From JBIOJM01 sp044450785 (GTDB lineage Bacteria; Planctomycetota; Planctomycetia; Isosphaerales; Isosphaeraceae), in assembly GCA_044450785.1 (NCBI GenBank), contig JBIOJM010000295.1, positions 1-13,113 on the forward strand: a DNA stretch of 13,113 nt, read 5' to 3'. The position numbers were made by a program, and so were the translations under genes. Shown one piece after another: positions 6,419 to 11,918 of the stretch (position 1 is its first letter; every line of letters starts with the position of its first letter). The notes below the pieces were generated by a model. It made no database searches. It was given only the letters and a program-made list of their open reading frames with translations, and was not told the origin of the DNA.

Positions 6419-8794
6419 TCAGTCGACGTAAAGGAATTCATTGGCTGTCATCAAGACCTTGGCCAGGCTAGCCCAGGTTTCCGGCTCGCGGGAATCTTCG
6501 GCCAGGCCCGCCGCGGCAAGGGCTCCCCGAGTCGCATCGAGGAAGCGGCTCGCCCGGGCGAGCTCATCGGCGTCGGGAGGGCGGCCCCAGGCCGTTTCGA
6601 AAGCCCGCTCGATCCTCTGAGAGGGCTGCGTCGATCCGGCGAGGAGCCGGCGAGCGAACCCGGCAGCCTGTTGCTGGACGAACGGGTTGTTCCGGAGGTA
6701 AAGCGCCTGCAGCGGGACGGTCGATCGAGCCCGGACGTCGGTCGAGACGTTGGTATCGGGCCCGTCGAAGATCGCCAGGAACGGGTGCTTGACCAGGCGC
6801 TGGGTCATCAGGTAGACGCTGCGATGGTTGGTCGGATAGACCGCCTTGAACGGGTCGTGCTGGGTCCAGTGCCATGCCTCGATCGGGGGGAACGGGTGCG
6901 GGCCGGGCCTGCCTTGATCCAGTTCGCCCGAGACGGCCAGCATCGAATCGCGGATCGACTCGGCCTCGAGACGCCGCCGCGGGAACCGCCAGAGCCATCG
7001 ATTCTCCGGATCGATGACGGCGCTGGCCGCATCGAAGTCGCTGGCGAGCCTGTAGGTTTGGGACAAAACGATCTCCCGATGGATCGCCTTGATCGACCAG
7101 CCGCTGGAGACGAGCTTCGCCGCCAGCCAGTCGAGCAGATCGGGATGGCTCGGCGGTTCGCCCCGGAGCCCGAAATTCGAGGGAGTGGCGACGATCCCGC
7201 GGCCGAAGTGGTGCTGCCAGATCCGGTTGACCATGACCCGGGCCGTCAAGGGATGGCCGGCTTGCGTCAACCATTGCGCCAGCTCAATTCGTCCGCTGCT
7301 CTGTGCCGCGACCGGGGGGGGTGGCTCGCCGTCCAAGAAGGCGAACCGCGGGACTCCGCGGGGCACGATCGGGCCCGGGTTCTCGGGCTCGCCCCGCCGC
7401 TGGAGGGCGGCGACAACCGGCTTGCCCTCGGTCACGGCATAGCTTCCCGGCAAGTCGGATGGCAGCGAGGCGCGCGCCAGTCGCGTCCATTCGGTGCGCA
7501 GCTCGCCGAGCCGCCGCCGAGATTCAGCATCGTTCTTCGATTCGATCGACTTCGACGCGCGCTCGAGCTCGGCCAGCCGCCCCTGATAGCTCTTCAGCTT
7601 CGGCTCCGCCCGCACCGGTTCGACCAGCGGAACGAAATTCATCCGCGGGAACTTCTTCGATTGGAGCTCCTCGGAGCCGGCGTAGGGGAAGGTGGTGCTG
7701 GCGAAGATTCCATAAAGAGCATAGTAGTCTCGCTGGCTGACGGGATCGAACTTGTGGTCGTGGCAACGAGCGCAGCGCAGCGTCAGCCCCAGGAAAGTGC
7801 GGCCGGTCGCATCGATCGCGTCTTCGAGCGTGAGGTGCCAGAGTTCGTATGGACCCGTGGCGTAGCGGCGCGAAAGGGCAAGGAACCCGGTGGCGATGAC
7901 CGACTCGGCGTAGTGGCCGCCCGCGCCGCGGCCGGCGAGGACATCGCCGGCCAGGTGTTCGCGGACGAACTGATCGTAGGGCTTGTCCCGGTTGAAGGAA
8001 TCGATGATGTAGTCTCGGTAGCGTGCGGCTTCCGGTACCGGGTAATCGGCGTTGTCGCCGGCTGTATCCGCGTAACGGACGACGTCCATCCAGTGCCTGC
8101 CCCATCGCTCGCCATATCGAGGCGATGCGAGCAGGCGTTCGACGACCCGGACATAGGCGTCGGGCGAATCGTCGTGGACGAAATTGGCGACATCCGCCGG
8201 CGTGGGGGGCAGACCGGTCAGGTCGAAGGTGATGCGGCGAATCAGCGTTCGCCTGTCCGCGGTGCGCACGGGCCGCAGTCCGGCCGCGCGGCGCCGGGCT
8301 GCCACGAAGCGATCGATCGGGCGCTCGGACCAGCCGCTCGGGTCCACGGGAGGCAGGGCGACCTTGACCCGCTGGAACGCCCAGTGCCGGACCGCCGGGC
8401 CAGTCTGCTGGGAGGCAGCCTGGTTCTTGTCCGCCGGCCAGACGGCACCGGCCGCGATCCAGCTCACGAAGTCGGCGACCGCCTCGCCGGACAGCCGCCG
8501 CTTCGGCGGCATCTTGACATCTTCATGGGTCTGGCGGATCGCCTGGACGAGCAAGCTCTGCTCGGGTTCGCCGGCCACGATTGCCGGCCCGCGGTCGCCG
8601 CCTCTCAAGAGCGACTCGCGTGAGTCGACCTTCAGTCCGCTCTCGGTCTTCTTGCCGCCATGACAAGGCAGGCACGTCGTGGCCAAAACGGGCCGGATCT
8701 TCAACTCGAAAAACGTCTCGCGCGACTCATCAGCACGTGCCGGGCGCAGCAAAGAAAGCAAAGCCAAGAGGCCAGACGCGCAGAGTCGAGCCAT
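6419..8794 (-). CDS. Planctomycete cytochrome C / DUF1549 / DUF1553 protein
   Basis: A 791-residue exported protein with the planctomycete architecture PSCyt1-DUF1549-DUF1553. Residues 1-21 are a signal peptide ending ARADE. The N-terminal cytochrome-like domain has FELKIRPVL, the heme c motif CLPCH (41-45) and a possible axial Met95 in DVKMPPK. DUF1549 spans about 155-365, with DLTGLPPTP, the ERWGRHWMDVVRYADT block and a second CXXCH, CARCHDHKFDP, at 341-351, which is usual in this family. A charged helical linker (about 400-440) leads to DUF1553 (about 500-750: NRIWQHHFGRGIV, SHPDLLDWLA, SQTYR). The biochemical role is not established; c-type heme suggests periplasmic redox chemistry, often near sulfatases. 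GAGGAG about 8 nt before the ATG and a promoter candidate at 8876-8904 support this start. Confidence 0.93.
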   Translation of the reverse strand: MARLCASGLLALLSLLRPARADESRETFFELKIRPVLATTCLPCHGGKKTESGLKVDSRESLLRGGDRGPAIVAGEPEQSLLVQAIRQTHEDVKMPPKRRLSGEAVADFVSWIAAGAVWPADKNQAASQQTGPAVRHWAFQRVKVALPPVDPSGWSERPIDRFVAARRRAAGLRPVRTADRRTLIRRITFDLTGLPPTPADVANFVHDDSPDAYVRVVERLLASPRYGERWGRHWMDVVRYADTAGDNADYPVPEAARYRDYIIDSFNRDKPYDQFVREHLAGDVLAGRGAGGHYAESVIATGFLALSRRYATGPYELWHLTLEDAIDATGRTFLGLTLRCARCHDHKFDPVSQRDYYALYGIFASTTFPYAGSEELQSKKFPRMNFVPLVEPVRAEPKLKSYQGRLAELERASKSIESKNDAESRRRLGELRTEWTRLARASLPSDLPGSYAVTEGKPVVAALQRRGEPENPGPIVPRGVPRFAFLDGEPPPPVAAQSSGRIELAQWLTQAGHPLTARVMVNRIWQHHFGRGIVATPSNFGLRGEPPSHPDLLDWLAAKLVSSGWSIKAIHREIVLSQTYRLASDFDAASAVIDPENRWLWRFPRRRLEAESIRDSMLAVSGELDQGRPGPHPFPPIEAWHWTQHDPFKAVYPTNHRSVYLMTQRLVKHPFLAIFDGPDTNVSTDVRARSTVPLQALYLRNNPFVQQQAAGFARRLLAGSTQPSQRIERAFETAWGRPPDADELARASRFLDATRGALAAAGLAEDSREPETWASLAKVLMTANEFLYVD

Positions 8795-8864
8795 TGGATC
8801 GACTCCTCATCGGGGTGGGACCTTCGGATAAAGCGATCGCCGGGCATGTCGGAGGAAGGATCGA

Positions 8865-8875
8865 CTGTTCAACAG
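8865..8875. promoter_or_regulatory. 11-bp palindrome at the expected transcription start (operator candidate)
   Basis: CTGTT-C-AACAG is a perfect inverted repeat that abuts the -10 element at 8876-8881 and covers the expected transcription start of the cytochrome/DUF1501 operon. A repressor bound here would block initiation. The sequence does not match an operator family I can name. Chance occurrence is possible for an 11-bp palindrome. Confidence 0.35.
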
Positions 8876-8904
8876 AGTTTACACAATCCTTCAACGCCTG
8901 ACAA
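8876..8904 (-). promoter_or_regulatory. Candidate sigma70-type promoter of the cytochrome/DUF1501 operon
   Basis: On the minus strand TTGTCA (8904-8899), a 17-bp spacer and TAAACT (8881-8876) sit in the 134-bp gap between the first Uma2 gene and the DUF1549/DUF1553 gene. The -35 matches the consensus at five of six positions and the -10 at four. Transcription would start near 8869, leaving a leader of about 75 nt before the ATG at 8794. This is the best promoter match I found in the window. Confidence 0.5.
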
Positions 8905-8928
8905 TGCTCGAATCTTTCCTGCACGCGA

Positions 8929-9651
8929 TCAGGAACCCTGCAACCGTGCGACGAAGCCGGCGTGTTCAGGGGAGTCAAGGCCGCGTTGGAGCACAGCGAG
9001 CAACGTGTCGAAATCGTCACTAAGGAGCGCGGAGGGGTCGAGCCACAGCCCGGGAAAAATCGCGCTGTGGAGCGTGCCGTCTGCCTCGGGAGAAAGTCTC
9101 TCGTAGCGTTCTTCGCGACGAACGAACCAATCGACCTCACGATCGAAGACGCGCCAGACGATGTATTCGCGAACGCCGTTGCGCTCGTAAACCTGGAGCT
9201 TGTCGTGCAGGTCGTAGCTGACGCTGCTGGCGGCGACTTCGGCGACGAGGTCTGGGGCGCCTTGGATGTAGCCTTCCGCGTCGATCTTGACCTGGCCTCC
9301 GTGCTCGGGCTTGATGAAGAGGACACAGTCGGGTTGGGGTGTATTATTGAGGTCGAGATGCACGGTGCTGTTGTCACCCGCCTCGACACCGGGCGTCCTC
9401 GCTCGGTAAAGGAAAATCCAACCACCGAGAGTCAAGTGCGGTGCTCCGTGGTGGCGGCATCTGACCGGTGAAGGCACGTAAACCACTCCTTCGATCAGCT
9501 CGGCTTTCTTGAGGTCCGGCATGGCCTCGTAACGTCGCATGAACTCGTCGCGGCTGAGGCGGTCGCCGTTTTCCAGCGGCGGGATCGCGCCGTCGCGATC
9601 GATGGACTTGGTGGGGGTGATGGGCTTGGCTCGGGTGGTTGAGACGGACAT
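8929..9651 (-). CDS. Uma2-family (DUF820) PD-(D/E)XK nuclease-like protein, copy 1
   Basis: A 240-residue Uma2/DUF820 protein. The family has a restriction-endonuclease-like core; members are numerous in cyanobacteria and planctomycetes and the biological role is unsettled. Residues matching the family's active-site pattern are E51 (ELIEG), D108 (QPD), E138 (APDLVAEV) and K151 (HDKLQVYERNGVREY), all present, so the fold's catalytic site looks intact. The N-terminal 30 or so residues are polar and shared with copy 2; no signal peptide is seen, so it is probably cytoplasmic. AGGAGG lies 8 nt before the ATG, and a promoter candidate at 9698-9727 precedes it. Copy 2 lies 146 bp upstream in the same direction. 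By hand alignment without gaps about 162 of 240 residues are identical, with the patch at 61-100 much more divergent. Confidence 0.9.
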   Translation of the reverse strand: MSVSTTRAKPITPTKSIDRDGAIPPLENGDRLSRDEFMRRYEAMPDLKKAELIEGVVYVPSPVRCRHHGAPHLTLGGWIFLYRARTPGVEAGDNSTVHLDLNNTPQPDCVLFIKPEHGGQVKIDAEGYIQGAPDLVAEVAASSVSYDLHDKLQVYERNGVREYIVWRVFDREVDWFVRREERYERLSPEADGTLHSAIFPGLWLDPSALLSDDFDTLLAVLQRGLDSPEHAGFVARLQGS

Positions 9652-9697
9652 GGAATCGGCCTCCTGAGCGCCGGGTGGTTGCTAGTTCGACGTAACC

Positions 9698-9727
9698 ATC
9701 TTACACGATTCGATCCGGCAGGGACAA
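9698..9727 (-). promoter_or_regulatory. Candidate promoter of Uma2 copy 1
   Basis: On the minus strand TTGTCC (9727-9722), an 18-bp spacer and TAAGAT (9703-9698) lie about 50 nt before the ATG at 9651. The same block, with substitutions, occurs at the same distance before copy 2, and this conservation between duplicates is the main support. Confidence 0.45.
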
Positions 9728-9797
9728 CCGCGCGGACCGTCGCATGTGAAAGCGGCAGGGCCGAAGGCGCGCGAGTCGGTACGGAAAGGGTCGAGGG

Positions 9798-10538
9798 TCA
9801 ACCCAGCGGCTCGATGCTGCTCCGTTGCAGGTGGGCCGCGAAGTCGGCCTGCTCGGGGGAGTTCAGCCCGTGTTGGAGCACGGCCAGGACCGCCTTCAGG
9901 TCGCCGCGCAGCAGCGCGGCCGTATCGAGCCACAGCCCCGGGAACACGGTGCTGCGCAGGGTGCCATCGGGAGCCGCGGCGATGAGTTCGTAGCGTTCTC
10001 CGCGGAGCACGAACCAGTCGGTCTGCCGGTCCAGCACGCGCCAAACCAGGTATTCGCGGACGCCGTTGCGACGATAGGCGTCGAGCTTGTCGTGCAGGTC
10101 GTAGCTGACGCTGCTGGAGCCGACCTCGGCGACCAGGTCGGGGGCGCTTTCGAGGTAGCCTTCCGCGTCGATCTTGACCTGGCCTCCCGACTCCGGCGCG
10201 ATGAACAGGACGCAGTCGGGCTGAGGCTCATTGTCCCAGTCCAGGCGGACGTGACAACTACTTCCAGCATCCAGGCCGGGGGTGTAAGCCGCGTAGGTCC
10301 CCAGCCAACCCATGAGGTCGGCATGTTGGCCGCCATGTCCACGTTGAGGCACCATGAGACGCAGGTAGACGACTCCCTTGATGAGCTCGGCGTTCTTGAC
10401 GTTCGGCGTCGCATCGTAACGCCGCTCGAACTCGGGCCGGCTGAGGCGGTCGCCGTTTTCGAGCGGCGGGATCGCGCCGTCGCGATCGATGGACTCGGTG
10501 GGCGTGACGGGCTTGCCCCGAGTGGTAGAGACGGACAT
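9798..10538 (-). CDS. Uma2-family (DUF820) PD-(D/E)XK nuclease-like protein, copy 2
   Basis: A 246-residue paralogue of the gene just downstream. The same family residues are in place at the same positions: E51 (ELIKG), D108 (QPD), E138 (APDLVAEV) and K151 (HDKLDAYRRNGVREY). It differs mainly at residues 61-100, where copy 1 has SPVRCRHHGAPH... and this copy has LMVPQRGHGGQH..., and by six extra C-terminal residues. The frame is open to 10703, but AGGAGG 8 nt before the ATG at 10538, identity of the MSVSTTR start with copy 1, and a promoter-like box upstream decide for 10538. The longer form would also read through that box. No signal peptide is seen. The role is unknown; a nuclease activity is inferred from fold and residues only. 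Confidence 0.9.
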   Translation of the reverse strand: MSVSTTRGKPVTPTESIDRDGAIPPLENGDRLSRPEFERRYDATPNVKNAELIKGVVYLRLMVPQRGHGGQHADLMGWLGTYAAYTPGLDAGSSCHVRLDWDNEPQPDCVLFIAPESGGQVKIDAEGYLESAPDLVAEVGSSSVSYDLHDKLDAYRRNGVREYLVWRVLDRQTDWFVLRGERYELIAAAPDGTLRSTVFPGLWLDTAALLRGDLKAVLAVLQHGLNSPEQADFAAHLQRSSIEPLG

Positions 10539-10568
10539 GGGATCGGCCTCCTGATCGCCGGGGTCTCG

Positions 10569-10580
10569 ACGTTTCAACGT
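10569..10580. repeat. Short inverted repeat in the leader of Uma2 copy 2
   Basis: ACGTT-TC-AACGT is a 5-2-5 inverted repeat 5 bp downstream of the -10 candidate of Uma2 copy 2, at the expected transcription start. The equivalent stretch before copy 1 keeps only a weak GTT...AAC pairing. It is a possible operator specific to copy 2; the short length makes chance plausible. Confidence 0.25.
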
Positions 10581-10585
10581 TTTCG

Positions 10586-10615
10586 ATTCTACACGTTTCG
10601 AGCCGGCGGGAACAC
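10586..10615 (-). promoter_or_regulatory. Candidate promoter of Uma2 copy 2
   Basis: On the minus strand TAGAAT (10591-10586) aligns with the -10 candidate of copy 1 and follows the shared CGTGTA context. The -35 position reads GTGTTC with an 18-bp spacer, or TGTTCC with 17, both weaker than TTGTCC in copy 1. The distance to the ATG is about 48 nt in both copies. Confidence 0.4.
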
Positions 10616-10617
10616 CG

Positions 10618-10634
10618 CACGACGAACCGTCGTG
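10618..10634. repeat. 17-bp perfect inverted repeat upstream of Uma2 copy 2
   Basis: CACGACG-AAC-CGTCGTG is a perfect 7-3-7 inverted repeat just upstream of the -35 region of copy 2 and about 70 bp downstream of the small gene ending at 10705. It could be an operator for the Uma2 gene or a hairpin in the small gene's 3' RNA. No U-run follows in either direction, so it is not a standard intrinsic terminator. The aligned region before copy 1 has a different, shorter palindrome (CCGCGCGG, 9728-9735). Confidence 0.45.
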
Positions 10635-10704
10635 GCAGGTCGCCATGCGCTTCCATGCAGTCGAGGATCGCCCCAGGACGACCCCTCCCTCGGGCGGGTG
10701 CACG

Positions 10705-10995
10705 TCAGCTTTTGTCTTTTTCTCTTATGACATTGCGGATTGTGGGACGACGGGTGAACGAATGTCGGGGGCGAGTTCGTAGATGTCTGACCAGTCCGTC
10801 ATCGTCGTAGGGGGCGGCTGCCCGCACCCGCAGAATTGTCTCGGCTCCCTCGGGGTCGTTCCAGATCATCTCCGCCCCGTCACTCGGTAATTGACTTCCT
10901 CCACCAGTGCGAGTCAGGCTCACCTGGTGCCCACCCTTAGTCGGCTCGCGGACCTCCTCCACCCGGATCCCGCTCTTGCGGTCGCCGATCCACAT
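10705..10995 (-). CDS. Small protein of unknown function
   Basis: A 96-residue basic protein that I do not recognise. It begins MWIGDRKSGIRVEEV, continues with a region rich in Gly, Thr and Ser (HQVSLTRTGGGSQ), then SDGAEMIWNDPEGAETILRVR, and ends in an Arg/Lys-rich tail (HLRTRPRHSFTRRPTIRNV...). No signal peptide, membrane segment or metal-binding motif is seen. The start was chosen because GAAGG lies 7 nt upstream of the ATG; the frame is open up to 11130 but that extension would cross the inverted-repeat cluster. It lies upstream of and in the same direction as the Uma2 pair, with about 166 bp between it and copy 2. The Arg-rich end could bind nucleic acid, or the gene could be a remnant of a longer one. 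Confidence 0.5.
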   Translation of the reverse strand: MWIGDRKSGIRVEEVREPTKGGHQVSLTRTGGGSQLPSDGAEMIWNDPEGAETILRVRAAAPYDDDGLVRHLRTRPRHSFTRRPTIRNVIREKDKS

Positions 10996-11079
10996 CTTTC
11001 GGCCTTCTGTGAAACACTTTCGAGGGCTCTGGCCTCCTCTGGCTGAAAAAAGATGAGGTGATATCGGCAGGTGGAGACA

Positions 11080-11097
11080 GCAATCGATCGCGATTGC
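11080..11097. repeat. 18-bp inverted repeat (7-4-7), inner hairpin of the intergenic cluster
   Basis: GCAATCG-ATCG-CGATTGC is perfect, with a 4-nt loop. It is flanked by GACAGC (11076-11081) and GCTGTC (11104-11109), which are also complementary, so a larger stem can enclose it. The 3' arm of that larger stem shares 11107-11109 with the next hairpin, making the two structures mutually exclusive in a single RNA. Confidence 0.55.
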
Positions 11098-11106
11098 ATG
11101 GATGCT

Positions 11107-11171
11107 GTCGAGCAGGTACGTATGTGTCATTTGGCCACCGGAATACGACGCGACGTACCGCCCCGCTCGAC
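11107..11171. repeat. 65-nt long imperfect hairpin in the intergenic region
   Basis: Two nested perfect 7-bp arms are present: GTCGAGC (11107-11113) with GCTCGAC (11165-11171), and GGTACGT (11115-11121) with ACGTACC (11153-11159). One unpaired base on the left and five on the right separate them. Further in, 11124-11128 can pair with 11047+100 to 11051+100, that is 11147-11151, with one G-U pair if the plus strand is transcribed. At least 14 Watson-Crick pairs in 65 nt of non-coding DNA suggest a structured RNA or a protein-binding element. No U-run follows on either side, which argues against an intrinsic terminator. Which strand is transcribed is unknown. Confidence 0.5.
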
Positions 11172-11428
11172 TCCCCGGCCCCGTGTTTCGGCGTCCCCGA
11201 GCGTCGACAGATTACCGATGTGATGCCATTGTTGCGGAAGAATCATCAAAATCGGTGTCCCCGATCAGGAACATTTCGGAAGGCTATATAGCAGACGAAG
11301 ATGTCGGCCCTCGGTGCGGCATCTGCTTCGGCCGAGCGCGAGTGCGGAGGGAAGCCGCCCCGAAGGGTCCCGACAGCGACCGGGGAATGGTCATTTCCTG
11401 GCCGAACAACACAACGAGAGGAGCCCCA

Positions 11429-11860
11429 ATGCGAGTCCCGTTTCTCAGGACCTTGGTCGTCCTGTCTGCGCTTCCATGGTCGGTAGAATCAGCCTTGGGT
11501 TGCTGCGGGTGTTATCGGTGCACGCTCAACGTCCCCAGTTGCTCCTCTGCGCTGGTCGAGGTTCATCTCCCAGCCGACGCAAAGCTGTTTTTCGGTGATT
11601 CGGCCACGACGTTGACGGGATCGCCGCGAGTCTTCGTGACGCCCTCTCTGATCGCTGGATATGACTATGCGTACACTCTGAAAATCGAAGCTCTTCGTGA
11701 CGGCAGGCCAGCGACGGAAACGAAGGTCGTCAATGTCCGGGCGTTCCAGACAACACGGGTCGTCTTCACTGGAACGGGCTCCGGAACGGGATCCGGCCTG
11801 CCTGAGCCCAAGGAGCTGCCCGAGCTTCCGCACGAGTACTTCCCGCACGAGCAGCCGTGA
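11429..11860 (+). CDS. Small secreted cysteine-rich protein with a TIGR03000-type domain
   Basis: A 143-residue exported protein. A signal peptide (residues 1-22 or so, MRVPFLRTLVVLSALPWSVESALG) is followed by a short cysteine cluster, GCCGCYRC (24-31, plus C38). Residues 42-113 match the pattern of the planctomycete TIGR03000 domain: VEVHLPADAKLFFGD, a TGSPRVFVTPSL block, YDYAYTLKIEALRDGRP and a closing VVNVRAFQTTRVVF. The domain's function is not known; it looks like a small all-beta module of the exported proteome. A GTGSGTGSG linker and a Pro/Glu-rich tail (LPEPKELPELPHEYFPHEQP) end the protein. GGAG 5 nt before the ATG fixes the start. The next gene begins 58 bp downstream on the same strand with no terminator between, so both probably form one operon. 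Confidence 0.8.
   Translation: MRVPFLRTLVVLSALPWSVESALGCCGCYRCTLNVPSCSSALVEVHLPADAKLFFGDSATTLTGSPRVFVTPSLIAGYDYAYTLKIEALRDGRPATETKVVNVRAFQTTRVVFTGTGSGTGSGLPEPKELPELPHEYFPHEQP
11771..11794 (+). repeat. Two tandem 12-bp units encoding the Gly-Thr-Gly-Ser linker
   Basis: GGAACGGGCTCC is followed directly by GGAACGGGATCC, with one mismatch. The units encode GTGS twice in the linker between the TIGR03000-type domain and the acidic tail. Such units can change copy number by slippage, which would vary linker length between strains. Confidence 0.7.
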
Positions 11861-11918
11861 TCTCGTCGTGCTTGCGGTTTCGTACCAGTTCCTGGTGTTC
11901 CTTCGGAGGAGGAGTTCC

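Larger units (their letters stand above)
8929..10620 (-). repeat. Tandem duplication: two Uma2 genes with their shared upstream region
   Basis: The two units have the same order: promoter-like box, leader, AGGAGGCCGAT Shine-Dalgarno region, MSVSTTR start and Uma2 coding region, with start codons 887 bp apart. Similarity runs from the coding regions into the upstream DNA, where both have a CCTGCCGG/CCCGCCGG-like block followed by CGTGTA and an AT-richer -10 candidate. Similarity fades beyond about 75-90 bp upstream of each ATG. This indicates gene duplication with regulatory DNA included, not recruitment of an unrelated paralogue. Confidence 0.8.
10996..11428. other. 433-bp gene-free divergent region with a cluster of inverted repeats
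   Basis: This stretch separates the minus-strand small gene from the plus-strand TIGR03000-type gene. The frame of the latter extends back to 11102, but nothing there looks like protein of a known family and the Shine-Dalgarno supports 11429. The part from 11076 to 11171 contains several inverted repeats, described separately. The part from 11172 to 11428 shows no clear structure; TATATA at 11285-11290 could be a -10 box but has no fitting -35. No tRNA, CRISPR or recognised riboswitch was found. Confidence 0.6.

Noticed and set aside
6326..8623. 765-codon open frame on the plus strand opposite the DUF1549/DUF1553 gene
   Set aside because: The minus strand carries clear family motifs (CLPCH, CARCHDHKFDP) over the same bases; the plus-strand translation is Arg/Gly/Pro-rich without motifs.
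10681..10700. GC-rich hairpin after the small gene as an intrinsic terminator
   Set aside because: The possible stem has a loop of about two bases and a mismatch, and no U-run follows on the minus strand.
9825..10730. 301-codon plus-strand frame opposite Uma2 copy 2
   Set aside because: A shadow of the Uma2 gene; it also crosses the duplicated promoter and has no Shine-Dalgarno.
8929..10995. The Uma2 pair plus the small gene as a toxin-antitoxin or restriction-like defence system
   Set aside because: The genes have separate promoters and gaps of 146-166 bp, there is no methylase or antitoxin-like fold, and Uma2 paralogues are ordinary in planctomycetes. Kept only as a duplication finding.
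11285..11290. TATATA as a -10 box for the TIGR03000-type gene
   Set aside because: No -35 element at 16-18 bp, and the site is about 140 nt from the start codon.
11102..11428. 109-codon N-terminal extension of the TIGR03000-type protein
   Set aside because: It reads through the 65-nt hairpin, shows no protein-like pattern, and would bury a good signal peptide that has its own Shine-Dalgarno.
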